A stretch of DNA of 64,000 bases from Emiliania huxleyi CCMP1516 (Eukaryota; Haptophyta; Isochrysidales; Noelaerhabdaceae): positions 108,141 through 172,140 of the forward strand of contig NW_005200417.1 in assembly GCF_000372725.1 (NCBI RefSeq). The letters are read 5' to 3'. Below are positions 1 through 10,306 of this stretch, one piece after another (the stretch's first letter is position 1; each line of letters starts with the position of its first letter). The position numbers and the translations under genes were made by a program. The notes under the pieces are model-generated. The model did not search any database and was not told the origin of the DNA. It was given only the letters and a program-made list of their open reading frames with translations.

Positions 1-417
1 GCTCCCGCGCCTGCGGAGGGGCAAGGCCTGAGCGCTGAGGGCGGGCGGGCGGCGCGCCTGCGGAGGGGCAAGGCCTGAGGGCGGGCGGGCGGGCGGGCGG
101 GCGCGCGCGGGGGGGGGGGGGATAAACGCTGCGCCGCCCCCGCACCAGCGACACCGGCCGCGGCTCGCCTCCTCAAATGGCAAGTACTATGACTACCCAA
201 CCTCCCTAACAAATTTCGCCACACCAACCCCATCCAAAACTCAAAAAAAAATCTCTTTCCCACCTAGGCGGGGCGGGGGTCGGGGGGGCGGCGGGCGCGG
301 GTGCGAGGTGCGGTGCGGTGCGTGCAATCGTGTGTTTGGCAAGTCTAGCTCAAAAAAAATTCAAAAAAAATGATAGCTTTATGAGTTACCGGATCCCGCC
401 GTGACAGCATGATCGAT
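1..417. other. GC-rich non-coding stretch, no gene seen
   Basis: It contains GGGC/GGCG simple repeats, a G-run near 109-121 and two short A-runs. Positions 132-172 are identical to 6650-6690, so this stretch shares a fragment with the region upstream of the second tRNA copy. Confidence 0.5.
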
Positions 418-476
418 TCACATCGTGGCATGCTCGGCGCAGCGCGTGGGCCGCCACCGAGTGGCTGCCGGTTCGA

Positions 477-548
477 GCCGACTTAGCTTAGTTGGCAGAG
501 CACCCGCTCAGTAAGCGGGAGGTCGAGGGTTCGAACCCCTCAGTCGGC
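477..548 (+). tRNA. tRNA-Thr (anticodon AGT)
   Basis: The 72-nt cloverleaf is complete. The acceptor stem GCCGACT pairs with AGTCGGC at 542-548, the anticodon stem is CCCGC/GCGGG, and the loop TCAGTAA puts AGT at the anticodon, reading ACU threonine codons. The T arm is GAGGG-TTCGAAC-CCCTC. There is no intron, and CCA is not encoded. Short T-runs follow directly (549-553), as expected for RNA polymerase III termination. Confidence 0.93.
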
Positions 549-886
549 TTTTGCTTTTCCTTTGTTCTTTGTTCCTCTCTTCCTCCCTTTTGCCTCCCCT
601 TCTCTCTTCCCTCCTCCTTCCCACTCGTCCTCTCCTTTCCTTCTCTGCTCCCTCTCCTTCTCTCCTGTCCTCCCTTTCCTCTCCTTCTATCTTCCCTCCT
701 CCCTCCCTCTCCTTCTCTCCTCCCGTTCCTCCTCTCCTCTCCTTTCCTCTCCTCCTTCCCTCTCCTTCTCTCCTCCCTTTCCTCTCCTTCTCTCCTTTCC
801 TCTCCTCCTTCCCTCTCCTTCTCTCCTCCCTTTCCTCCTCTCCTCTCCTTTCCTCTCCTCCCTCCCTCTCCTTCTCTCCTCCCCGC
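549..886 (+). repeat. Polypyrimidine (CCTCT-rich) tract
   Basis: About 340 bp are almost pure C/T, built from variants of CTCCTTCTCTCC. The long frames on both strands here are Leu/Ser/Pro-rich or Arg/Glu/Gly-rich artefacts of composition. Such mirror-repeat tracts can form triplex DNA. Confidence 0.85.
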
Positions 887-1599
887 CTAAGTCTGGCGCG
901 AGACGATGGCCGGCGGGTGCCACAGGGTCCGCAGCAGCCTGCCAGCAGGCCCGAGCGGTGGCTCGCGACGCGACCCGGCTGTGCCGCCTCCTCGCCGCCG
1001 ACTGCGTGCAGTGAACGGCGAGCGAGTCGCCCGCGAGCCATCCGCCACAGCCTACCTGTTGCGACGCTCTGATCGGCTCTGCGACCTCATCGCCAGTTGA
1101 GCTAGGGAGTGTGGCGATGGCCGCCGCAAATGCGAACGCAGGATGGCGGGTCAGAAGCTGAGCCGTACAGCGGGCGGCGCTGTATGAGGCCAGAGAGGAC
1201 AGGGCAGCACTCTCTGCCAGCTCTTTGGCCACGGACGGCGCGCGGCCTACCGGGCCAGCTCACGATACGACGCGTCGGGGTACGGGGCGATTCCACGGAG
1301 TTCTGCGGGCAAATGGCGGGCGCGCGCACCTGACGCCCAAACGACGCCGTTAACCCCACAGTACGGCTCAGAACCCGCTCGTATGGGTCCATCGCCGATC
1401 GAATCGTCATCCGGACCAGCCTCGGCTCGTTCTGGCCCGTTGGCGTCCGGAGCTCGGGCGTTCGAGCGGCGTCGGGGTTAAGATCGGGGCACAGGAGGGC
1501 AGTCTTCGCCAGCCATTGTGCTGCCCTTCCGTGCACACCGCGGAATAAACTCAGATTTATTTTGCATGACCTGTATGACCTGAATCCCTGTTCCCCCGC

Positions 1600-1870
1600 C
1601 GCTCCGAGCCCTCCGAGCCGCCTCCGAGCCCCCCGAGCCCCCGAGCCCGGTTCGGCGGCTCGCGCCCCTCCGAGCCCTCCGGGCACTCCATCCCTTGTGA
1701 GCCCTCCCGAGCCCTCCCGAGCCCACCAGCACCACCCTCGTGCCTCTCTGCCCTCCGAGCCCTCGACCCCTCCGAGCTCTCCACCCCTCCCAAGCCCCCA
1801 CGAGCCCTCCTACGCCTCGCTTTTGGCCAGCCCTCCCAGCCCCCACCCCTCCGAGTGCCCTCATGGGCCC
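1600..1870 (+). repeat. Degenerate CGAGCCCTCC repeat
   Basis: The motif GAGCCCTCC recurs with irregular spacing over about 270 bp. No gene is recognised here. Confidence 0.6.
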
Positions 1871-1957
1871 TGCCGCCTGACACCTCTATCGGTGGAGGGC
1901 TTTATTAGGTCACGGTCCACACTCCCGCCCTCCCGACCCCTCCACCTGAGCCCTGGT

Positions 1958-2215
1958 CTGACAGCCTGACAGCAAACCCGGACAGCGCCTGACAGTGCCC
2001 GACAGCCTGACAGCGTTGACAGCACTTTCTCTGACAGTCTGACAGCACGTATCTGACAGCCTGACAGCAGAGTCTGACATCAGAGGGGCTCCGTCGCTGT
2101 CAGGCCCTAACGTGACAGCCTGACAGCTGCCTGACAGCCCGACAGCACAGCAGTGGCCTGACAGCAGCGCTGACAGCCCGACAGCCCGACCACCCCAGCA
2201 GCACAGACCGTACAC
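1958..2215 (+). repeat. TGACAG array, block 1
   Basis: About 18 copies of [CT]GACAG occur in roughly 250 bp, always on the plus strand, at irregular 8-20 bp spacing. It is a degenerate minisatellite with a conserved core. Confidence 0.85.
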
Positions 2216-2571
2216 AGCCGTGCAGCCTCTTTCTTGCGCCCCATGTGAGTCATGGGCTGGTCATGGGTCTCTCTCTCAACCCTCCGTCCCTCCCGCCCCA
2301 CCTCTGCGGACCCCTCTCTAGCACCGGCGGCTGTGCTACTACCAATGAAGCTACCAGCTAGCCTTCTGGGGCCCTACAGTCATATGCCTACGGCGTCTGG
2401 GTGGGGGTGGCCGCCGCCGTCTGTGCCGCGCTGCCGCCGCCACCGCCTGCGCCTGCGCCGCCATCTGCGCTCCCCAGGCGGACCCCTTCTAGGCAGAGTA
2501 GAGACTAGAGTATGTGTAGTAGAGTCCTGCTGGTCTCCTCTTGATAATGTCATAAGTGTGGATAGTGTGTC
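2216..2571. other. Spacer between TGACAG arrays, no gene seen
   Basis: A GC-rich spacer separates the two array blocks. Nothing recognisable was found on either strand. Confidence 0.4.
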
Positions 2572-2872
2572 AGAGCCTGACAGCACCCCGACAGCACCAA
2601 CCGACAGCACCTGACAGCACCGGCGTCTCTGACAGCAGCAGCAGCCCGACAGCTCTGACAGCTCCGACAGCGTCTGACAGCAACACCCGACAGCTCCGAC
2701 AGCACCCGACAGCTACAGATCCCCTCGCCTGTCAGACACGCACCTGACAGCACCCGACAGCACTGACAGCACCTGACAGCTGGTCTGACAGAGGCACCTG
2801 ACAGTGCCTGACAGTGCCTGACAGCCTGACAGATCACCTGACAGCACCTGACAGCCTGACAGCCAGGGCTCA
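2572..2872 (+). repeat. TGACAG array, block 2
   Basis: About 24 copies of [CT]GACAG occur on the plus strand, mostly as CTGACAGCAC or CCGACAG at 8-14 bp spacing. The core is kept while the linker bases vary. Confidence 0.85.
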
Positions 2873-3065
2873 GCCCTCCACACCCCTACAGGTACAGTGG
2901 CATCCCTACCCCTCCCGCCGTTTTAGGGCCTCCTGACCCGCGCTCCGCCCCGCAGCGGCCCGCGAGTGCTCCGCAGCAGCCTCGCTGGGCCAGAAGATCG
3001 GCCCGCGAGGTGGGGTGCTAGTCTGGGAGCGGACCGCAGTTCCCTTGCTCCAAGCGCTTGCGCTT

Positions 3066-3166
3066 CGGCGGTAGTGATCTGATCACCCGAATGCCCACGT
3101 AGCACGTCGGATCGCTCCTCATTGCAACCCTGTCCCTCGATCGGGTAAGAACCACATACACTGGAA
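3066..3166 (+). repeat. Dispersed repeat, uninterrupted copy
   Basis: Three blocks (3067-3094, 3109-3128, 3145-3166) recur in the same order at 60601-60628, about 60942-60961 and 61013-61034. The downstream copy is longer because a 300-bp element interrupts it, so this copy represents the empty site. Confidence 0.65.
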
Positions 3167-3712
3167 GCCGTCGTCGCCCGGGCGGCCGCAGGCGGTGCCA
3201 TCAACCCACTCTCGGCACCGCTGCACGTGCGTGCTCCCTCTCCCACCCAACTCGGCTCCACTCTCGTCCACCCGCGCCCACCCCATCATCTGCTCTCAGG
3301 CTGATTGCGGCGTGTGTTGCGCAATGCCGACCCACCAGACGCTGGCCAGAGCATGATTGTGATGCCTCTGTCTGGGCCGGGGGGGCGTTCGACAGCGCGC
3401 GAGGCTGCCTCCCTGCCCTTTGCGACGCTTGCGACCACTGCTGAGTTGCATGCAGTACAGAGTAGCAGTGGTGGGGAGGGCTTGCGCCCCCCCCCCCCCT
3501 GGGCAGAATGGTAAACTCGTGTCTACTCACCTCGTCGGCTCCATCGGCTGCCTCTCCTCGTGCGCCGGCTGCCTCTCCATCCAACCGCTTCTGCGTCCTT
3601 CTCTGCCCGGTGCTCGCGATGTCGCTCTGCCGAGAGGGTCATCGCCGGCGTAGGCGGAGCGGCGGGCCCTTCGTTACAGAGACAACAAACGGTTACTCGA
3701 TCGTGTTCAACG

Positions 3713-3739
3713 AACGACGTTGAACAGTGTTCAACGTCG
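3713..3739. repeat. 27-bp palindrome (12-bp arms)
   Basis: The arms ACGACGTTGAAC and GTTCAACGTCGT are perfect, with a 3-nt spacer. A related palindrome built on GTTGAACACTGTTCAAC lies at about 7255-7271, followed by GTCGTTGAACAC. Function is unknown. Confidence 0.6.
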
Positions 3740-4805
3740 TTGCACACAAGTGGAGAATGGCCGTAGCTCCTCTCCACGAGCGATTGGGAGGACGTACCAA
3801 GTATCGATTCTGTATAGAATTGCAAGGCGCACACGCTGGTGCAGGCGGGGAGTCGTCGATCCGACTCGTTCCGACGTGAAGTCGACGTGAAGGTTTGGCA
3901 AACAGGGCGATTTTGCCACATTTTGCCCTCTCGCGCGATCTTCTCGCGTCGGCAAGCGCGCGGGCCAGGATGGGCGAGCCGGTCCCGCCACGCTGGACGG
4001 GCCAGCGGCTGGCACGCGCCGGCCACCCCGGCGGCGCGGCGGCCTCATCGCGCTCGTCGTCTGCGAGGCCACCGCTCGGCGTCGCCGCGTCCGACGGCGA
4101 TGGCGCTTGGCTGTGAGGTGGGATGGCGGCATGGTGCGCGCGGACGTGGGGGTGGTGCGGGGTGCGCGTGCCAGCAAGCATAGTTTCACCTCCCCAACCC
4201 CGCAGGCGCGCCGACGTGCTGCCCGAGCGCGTTTGGGGGCAGCAGCAGCTCCTCGCGAGGCGCCTTCGGAGAAGTGCCACACCCCTTTCCCAGCCGCGCG
4301 CGAGTTGAGCTCCGATTTGCGCTCTTTTTCGCACACGCCCGACACTAGTAGGTGAGGATCGACCATCCTCCGCTAGCAGGGCTTCGTCGGGCGCGTCTTC
4401 GTCGAGCGGTGGTGCATCTCCCATGCTCCCACCCGCGCCCTCCTGGCAGCCCGCCCGCGGCCCACACCGACGCCCTCACGGGCTCACCCTAGTCGTAGGT
4501 GCGGTTTTTTTGCGTGCCCCCCGTCGATACGGGGCGCTGGGCGATGGCTGGGCTTGTCGCCGGGCGAGCTAGCCCCTCAGCCGGCCGCGGAGCGGAGGTG
4601 CGAAATCGAGGCGGCGCGGCCCCTGCGCGCAGCCTGTCCGGCCGGCGGCGCGCGCATGGTTCCGTAGCCCGTCTAGTGCCTCACTGACCGACTCCAGCGC
4701 CACGGTGTATGTGGCCGGTGTGGTACTGGGGCTGGGCAGCCTTGGGGCCGGCGGGAACCGCCGTCTAGCGGTCGCACTAGTCTCTTTTTGTTGTGCAACC
4801 TGTTT

Positions 4806-5919
4806 GTTCAACGGTTGGCTCCGGCTCAGGTCGTGGGGCATAGCTCGGGTGTAAACGGGGTCTGGGGAGGAAGCCCCAGCGGCCCGCCGCAGGCGCCGCC
4901 GGAGGCTGGCCCGCCGCAGGCGCCGATTTTTTGGCGTTTTTTCTCAAAATTGAGGGATTTCTCATCTAAATTCTCATCCAAAATCGAGCTCGCTACGAGC
5001 TCTCTAACTGCACAGCATCTCCTCGTTGAGCCTAGCGGCGCCCGTATCGCCCACGCCCACATTCCTTTTTCTTGCCCTTGGCCCTTGCTGCACTCAGCCG
5101 CTCAACCTCCGCCAGTCTCTCCTTGCTCGTTGCTGGCGCTGCCGCCCCCAGTACTGCGATTGCAGCTCCTTGGCATGCCGCGCCGCCTCCATCTGCTGTG
5201 CTTCCCACGCTGCCGCTTCCTCTAAAGCAGCGCCGCCACTAAGCGGCGCAACCAAGTTCTCGCACTGTTTGCATGAGCATGTGTCCTGCTGGTGCGGCGC
5301 ACAATCCGCGCGCGGCGAGTGAGAGTAGAAGACTGACAGCAGGAGCTGCAGGAGCTGCAGGAGCTGCGCAGATCGGATGGGTGGTGACGCCGTCGAGCGA
5401 CGGCGCAAAGACCAATCACCACCGCTGAGAGCCGCGACACGAGGCTGCTGGCAGCTGCACCTGTGAGAGCCGCGACACGAGGCTGCTGGCAGCTGGCAGA
5501 GCGAATCGCGATTCCGGCGGCCGCCGTCAGCCCGCCGACACCGACGGCCTGTCTGAGGTCAAACTCCCACCGCACGTCGGACCAGTCGTGCGTCAGCCAT
5601 GGCGACGAGACGTCTGTATGCAGACAGCCCGCCACCCGGGCGATAGAACATGCCAGCTGGGCTCTTCCAGGGCTCTCGTGGCCCGTGGCGCGTGCCCAGT
5701 GGAATAGGGCGGGCTGCGGCGGGCGCAATAACTATTCACAGCTAATGAAAACTATAAAAACTCGCGGCTTCATCAAAGTTTGAGGTGGCTTCGTCCTCAG
5801 CACCATCAAGACAGCTCTATTCACACCCTGTTTGGTTTGAAGCCACTCGGGGATGCCCGTTTACACCCAACCGACGAGTCGCTGGGCCCTCTGACCTGAG
5901 CCGGAGCCGTTGTTCAACC
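4806..5919 (-). mobile_element. Candidate terminal-inverted-repeat element, degraded
   Basis: Left-arm blocks GGCTCCGGCTCAGGTC (4817-4832) and GGGTGTAAACGGG (4847-4859) are matched in inverted order at 5892-5907 and 5856-5868. Between them, on the minus strand, lie fragments with a cluster of Cys/His (CAPHQQDTCSCKQC) followed by a helical charged segment, which could be remains of an element-encoded protein. No clear target-site duplication was found, so the class is unknown. Confidence 0.4.
5426..5501 (+). repeat. 38-bp tandem duplication
   Basis: A unit starting TGAGAGCCGCGACACGAGG occurs twice, 38 bp apart. A CAGGAGCTG triplication lies just upstream at about 5338-5370. Confidence 0.7.
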
Positions 5920-7391
5920 ATACTTTGAGCCTTAATTACAGTGGCCAGGGGCGGGGCTTGCATTTTTGCCGTCGCCTGTCGCCGCTACAGCGCAGCACAC
6001 CTATTCTTCTCAGAGAGACGGAGTTTGAGCAATAGCCCTTCTCTTTTCTCGCGTTTTCCTCCGTTTTCTTTCGCCGTTACAGGTTTCGAAGTAACTTGAA
6101 GCCCGAACCGTGTTATTTCCTCGAGCGCCGGATAAGCGATTCACACGAGGGCCGTCACAACGTGTTTCTCGGCTCGCCCTCGCCCGGCCCGGCGCTATGC
6201 CGGCGCGTTCGCTAGAGGCTGCTGCCGCAGAGCGGAGGCGCGTGCGTCGCCTCGCTACTCTCGCGGCGAAGCAGCTGCCGCCGCCGAGACGCGACGCGGC
6301 GTCTGCCGAGGAGAGAGAGCCAGCGCGGCGGTCGCCGACGCCGCCTTCGAGCTGTGTGCCACTTCTCGGGTGCACGACAGCTCTGCGCGGCAGCAGCATC
6401 AGCAGCCGCCGCACCGCCACCCGCCTCGCGCCTGTCGCGGCCGGAAGGGAGCACGCCGACGCTGCCGTGGTACCGAGGGCCGGAGCCCGACTCTCGTACA
6501 GTCGAGCGGCTCCGAGGCGAAGCGCTGACACACACAGGGCATGCCGCGCAAGGAGAGCGCGCCTCGAGGCCGGCAAGTGCGCGTACGTGCCGCGCGGTCT
6601 TGGTGGCGCGATTCATGACGGTCGCTCTCGCTGCCGGCCGATGAACCCTCGCCGCCCCCGCACCAGCGACACCGGCCGCGGCTCGCCTCCACGCGCCGGC
6701 TCGGAAGAGGGGCTGTCGGCGGCGCAGCAGAGCGGCTCGCCTCGGCGCTCGAGCCGCCGACAGCCCCACTCCTCGACGTGACGGCCGCTCCCGGAGCCAG
6801 CCGGTGCGCGCCCGACCCACGCCCCCTCTCGCACCCCTCCGACCCCCCCTGCGCGGCGCACCCGCCCGCTGTGCGCCGGCTCGAGCGCCTATCGCCAAAT
6901 CGCGACGTTTGAGCGCAGCGCACGCGTCCCACACGTCACGCGCGCGCAGGAGAGCGTGCGGCACAGCAGTAGCGTGTACTCGCCGAGGGCATCGCGCCGA
7001 AAACCCCGCGCATTCCGCCCCAGCAGAGGCTGCAGCCTCTGCACAAGCTACACCACTGTAAGAATGGTGAGTACTTGGGGTTGAGTGGGCTTGCTTGCTC
7101 CCTTAGCCGGGAGCAAAAATGCAAGAATTAATTCGGGTTTGGGTCTCTGAGGTCGATACTAGCGTCCATAACTTGCCACAAGCATGCTTTACAAAAGTCC
7201 AGCGGAGGGAGACTCTCAGATCGGCTGTCCGCGCGCGCTGTGAACAGCGCCGTGGTTGAACACTGTTCAACGTCGTTGAACACGTAGCGAAAGAGAGACC
7301 GCAAAGACATTTCACCCCTTGGGCTGTTGTTGCAGACAGAAAAACAAATTTGGCGCGCGTGCGCGCAAGGTCTGCTAGTCTACATAGTAAA
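5920..7391. other. No gene recognised
   Basis: Long overlapping frames on both strands between 6010 and 6964 are Arg/Ala/Ser-rich, overlap each other and show no family motif. Position 6650-6690 matches 132-172. I treat this as non-coding. Confidence 0.4.
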
Positions 7392-7432
7392 ACCGCTCCA
7401 TCACCCTCGCCCAGGGATCTACAATGCTGTCT
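7392..7432. repeat. Dispersed repeat (inverted copy at 14952-14996)
   Basis: The block CACCCTCGCCCAGGGATCTA and its flanks recur in reverse complement just downstream of the cupredoxin gene. Confidence 0.7.
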
Positions 7433-7449
7433 TAAGGTCCGACAGGTTC

Positions 7450-7495
7450 GGCACCGGGCACCGCCTCGGTATACAAAATGCGCCTGCGGGCGGAC
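7450..7495 (+). repeat. 46-bp dispersed repeat (second copy 38437-38482)
   Basis: Forty-six bases are identical to the stretch directly upstream of the APH-fold kinase start codon. Confidence 0.85.
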
Positions 7496-7568
7496 CCTTA
7501 CAGATCACAGATCACATAGTAAAACCGAGTTGGCGGGCGTCCACCGCCCCCCGACCTCCTCGTTTTAG

Positions 7569-8730
7569 ATGTGCACTACTGGTGTTTGTTATGCACCAAC
7601 CTCCTGGTGCTGTGCCGGTCAATGCTTCATCTGCTCTGTCAATGGTCCTGCTTTGCCTGGCTGTCTCGCCCCCAGGCCTCCCTCCGTTGTACCCGCAGGT
7701 GTGCGTTCCGCAGTCTGCCACCGTACCACCCGAGACAGCCACCCTCGAGCTCGCCGCTGCTGCCTCTGCCGTCACCAGCTCCCCTCGTGCTGCTGCCCTC
7801 TCCACCAGCACCCTCACCGCCACCGTCATTCCTGCCGTCCGCGCCGCTGCCCGGCGCGTCAGACGTCCCCGGCCCCGACGGCGGCGGCCTCTTCCAGAGA
7901 AGACCGGCGACACGGACGGCAATAGAATGCTCACAAAGGTGATTGTCCTGGCGCACCAGCCGAGCTCTGAGGCGTCGAACGAAGGCGTCTCCAGCAGGTT
8001 TACCGCCATTGATAACAGTGTGCCGGCTGCTCTGGGTGCCACGCGTACGCCGAGTCCGTGCTACAGCGCGACCAGTTTGCAAGCAGCAATGACCGCCCTT
8101 CCGTCAGATCAGCAGACTTTCGTCTTTGTCATCACGCGCACCTACGGAGACCAGCTCGAGCTTAAAGCAGCGGGCGTGACGTTCATCTTCCTTCTCGGTG
8201 ATACCTACGGCCAGGACGTGGTCCTCTGGTCCATGCGATTGCAGGCACCCGTGGGCAACGGTGCGGGGCATATGGCAACGCTGTTAGCCAAACTGCTTCA
8301 CGCTGCACCTTGCCATCGACCGAGGTGGAGGACCGCATCACGCCGCCATCCGAGCCGCCGGCAACGCCGCCGCCGCCTCCATATCCGCCGACAAAGGCAC
8401 CAACTCCTCCACCACCGTCTCCAGCTCCATCACCGCCTCCACCCCCTCTCCCTTCGTTCCAGAGCCTTCACCGCCACCACCGGTTCCGTCACCGTCCCCA
8501 GAGCCATCGCCTCCTCCCTCTCCACCGCCACCCAGCCCACCTCCACCGTCCCCACCTCCGCCGTCGCCGCCGCCGTCGCCGCCGCCGTCGCCGCCGCCGC
8601 CGCTCTCGCCGCCGCCTCCGTCGCCGCCCTGGCGGCCGCCGCTCGCGCCACCTCGGCCGCCGCCGGCTCCACCGCGTTTGCCCTCACATCGTGGCATGCT
8701 CGGCGCAGCGCGTGGGCCGCCACCGAGTGG
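7569..8730 (+). CDS. Possible Cys-/Pro-rich extracellular protein; weak gene model
   Basis: Three plus-strand frames carry protein-like pieces in order. The first is a Cys-rich N-terminus from an ATG at 7569 (CTTGVCYAPTSWCCAGQC). The second is a middle segment near 7920-8270 with a plausible fold (residues such as SDQQTFVFVITRTYG). The third is a C-terminal run of PPSPPPPSPPPP typical of hydroxyproline-rich algal wall or scale glycoproteins, near 8340-8680. The frames would have to be joined by splicing; I could not fix the junctions, so a decayed gene is equally possible. The tRNA-Thr duplication begins at 8684, directly at its 3' end. Confidence 0.25.
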
Positions 8731-8742
8731 CTGCCGGTTCGA

Positions 8743-8814
8743 GCCGACTTAGCTTAGTTGGCAGAGCACCCGCTCAGTAAGCGGGAGGTCGAGGGTTCGA
8801 ACCCCTCAGTCGGC
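8743..8814 (+). tRNA. tRNA-Thr (anticodon AGT), second copy
   Basis: Identical in sequence and fold to the tRNA at 477-548: GCCGACT/AGTCGGC acceptor stem, AGT anticodon, intronless, no encoded CCA. Confidence 0.93.
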
Positions 8815-9152
8815 TTTTGCTTTTCCTTTGTTCTTTGTTCCTCTCTTCCTCCCTTTTGCCTCCCCTTCTCTCTTCCCTCCTCCTTCCCACTCGTCCTCTC
8901 CTTTCCTTCTCTGCTCCCTCTCCTTCTCTCCTGTCCTCCCTTTCCTCTCCTTCTATCTTCCCTCCTCCCTCCCTCTCCTTCTCTCCTCCCGTTCCTCCTC
9001 TCCTCTCCTTTCCTCTCCTCCTTCCCTCTCCTTCTCTCCTCCCTTTCCTCTCCTTCTCTCCTTTCCTCTCCTCCTTCCCTCTCCTTCTCTCCTCCCTTTC
9101 CTCCTCTCCTCTCCTTTCCTCTCCTCCCTCCCTCTCCTTCTCTCCTCCCCGC
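8815..9152 (+). repeat. Polypyrimidine tract, second copy
   Basis: Identical to 549-886. All frames through it are compositional artefacts. Confidence 0.85.
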
Positions 9153-9761
9153 CTAAGTCTGGCGCGAGACGATGGCCGGCGGGTGCCACAGGGTCCGCAG
9201 CAGCCTGCCAGCAGGCCCGAGCGGTGGCTCGCGACGCGACCCGGCTGTGCCGCCTCCTCGCCGCCGACTGCGTGCAGTGAACGGCGAGCGAGTCGCCCGC
9301 GAGCCATCCGCCACAGCCTACCTGTTGCGACGCTCTGATCGGCTCTGCGACCTCATCGCCAGTTGAGCTAGGGAGTGTGGCGATGGCCGCCGCAAATGCG
9401 AACGCAGGATGGCGGGTCAGAAGCTGAGCCGTACAGCGGGCGGCGCTGTATGAGGCCAGAGAGGACAGGGCAGCACTCTCTGCCAGCTCTTTGGCCACGG
9501 ACGGCGCGCGGCCTACCGGGCCAGCTCACGATACGACGCGTCGGGGTACGGGGCGATTCCACGGAGTTCTGCGGGCAAATGGCGGGCGCGCGCACCTGAC
9601 GCCCAAACGACGCCGTTAACCCCACAGTACGGCTCAGAACCCGCTCGTATGGGTCCATCGCCGATCGAATCGTCATCCGGACCAGCCTCGGCTCGTTCTG
9701 GCCCGTTGGCGTCCGGAGCTCGGGCGTTCGAGCGGCGTCGGGGTTATGTTCTCTTACTTGA

Positions 9762-9809
9762 GCACTTGAGCACTGGATAGGGTCGATTCCGCGTGGTACG
9801 GGACCCCTC
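9762..9809 (+). repeat. 48-bp dispersed repeat (second copy 28334-28381)
   Basis: Starts GCACTTGAGCACTGGATAGG. The two copies differ at one base and sit in unrelated contexts. Confidence 0.8.
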
Positions 9810-10042
9810 TTACTTAAATGAGAAGGACAGAGTCCACCTGTGGCCACCTTGCCGCAAAAAGCCAGCCGCGTGACATTGGCCGTCCCACGGCACGGGATAC
9901 TTGCCGGTTGTGGCCCACGGGATACTTGCCGGTTCCCATGTGCCGAAAAGGCGAAGAAAAGTCTCGGACTGGACACCAACGCGGTATGGGTCACCATCAC
10001 CTCCCTCAACATATGTTGATAGAACAGCGAAGAACCTAGTAA

Positions 10043-10130
10043 AGAAAGAAAGAAAACAGACAACACAAACGAGGAATGGGGGAGGAGGACAGGGTCCACA
10101 CCTGCACGAGCAGGATTTTGGAAGGACGAT
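10043..10130 (-). mobile_element. LINE-type 3' end, second family
   Basis: A (GAAA)n run is followed by GAATGGGGGAGGAGGACAGG and GTCCACACCTGCACGAGCAG. The same module follows another (GAAA)n run at 61115-61204. Read on the minus strand it is a 3' end with a (TTTC)n tail, like the main LINE family but with a different body. Confidence 0.5.
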
Positions 10131-10306
10131 CAGTCAGGGGCACAGGTGGGGCTCTCCTGCTCCTACATGGACACGACAGGCTCGCAGCGCGGTGCAAAAG
10201 AACCTCAAGAAAGAAAGAAAACGGCGCCGGAGTTTCTTTTTCCGCGTTGGCAGGAGGCCGAATCCTAGACTAGAGAGCAGTCGGACGGGGTTGGCTCTCT
10301 CAAAGC

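Larger units (their letters stand above)
418..1480 (+). repeat. Direct duplication, copy 1 (1,063 bp, carries tRNA-Thr)
   Basis: Base 418 onward matches base 8684 onward with a constant offset of 8,266 up to 1480/9746, and I see no mismatch. The copy holds a tRNA-Thr, a long pyrimidine tract and about 600 bp of GC-rich DNA without a recognisable gene. Sequence on both sides differs between copies. It is either a very recent segmental duplication or an assembly duplicate. Confidence 0.9.
2873..4800. other. No gene recognised
   Basis: GC-rich DNA with overlapping frames on both strands and no protein family signal. It holds a C-run at 3489-3502, a dispersed-repeat copy at 3066-3166 and a palindrome at 3713-3739, listed separately. 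Confidence 0.4.
8684..9746 (+). repeat. Direct duplication, copy 2 (1,063 bp, carries tRNA-Thr)
   Basis: This is the second identical copy of 418-1480. The left junction follows the proline-rich reading frame, and the right junction enters a dispersed repeat at 9762. Confidence 0.9.

Noticed and set aside
508-1232. Arg/Glu/Gly-rich and Leu/Ser/Pro-rich frames (also the identical set at 8774-9498)
   Set aside because: They are translations of the pyrimidine tract and exist in several frames at once.
1958-2872. CRISPR-like appearance of the TGACAG blocks
   Set aside because: The repeated core is only 6-8 bp, spacing is irregular, there are no spacers of constant length and no cas genes, and the genome is eukaryotic.
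3523-4424. Minus-strand frames of 167-243 codons
   Set aside because: Overlapping, Arg/Pro/Ser-rich, no recognisable motif.
6010-6964. Overlapping frames of 180-250 codons on both strands
   Set aside because: No start-codon, splice or family support; the composition is that of random GC-rich DNA.
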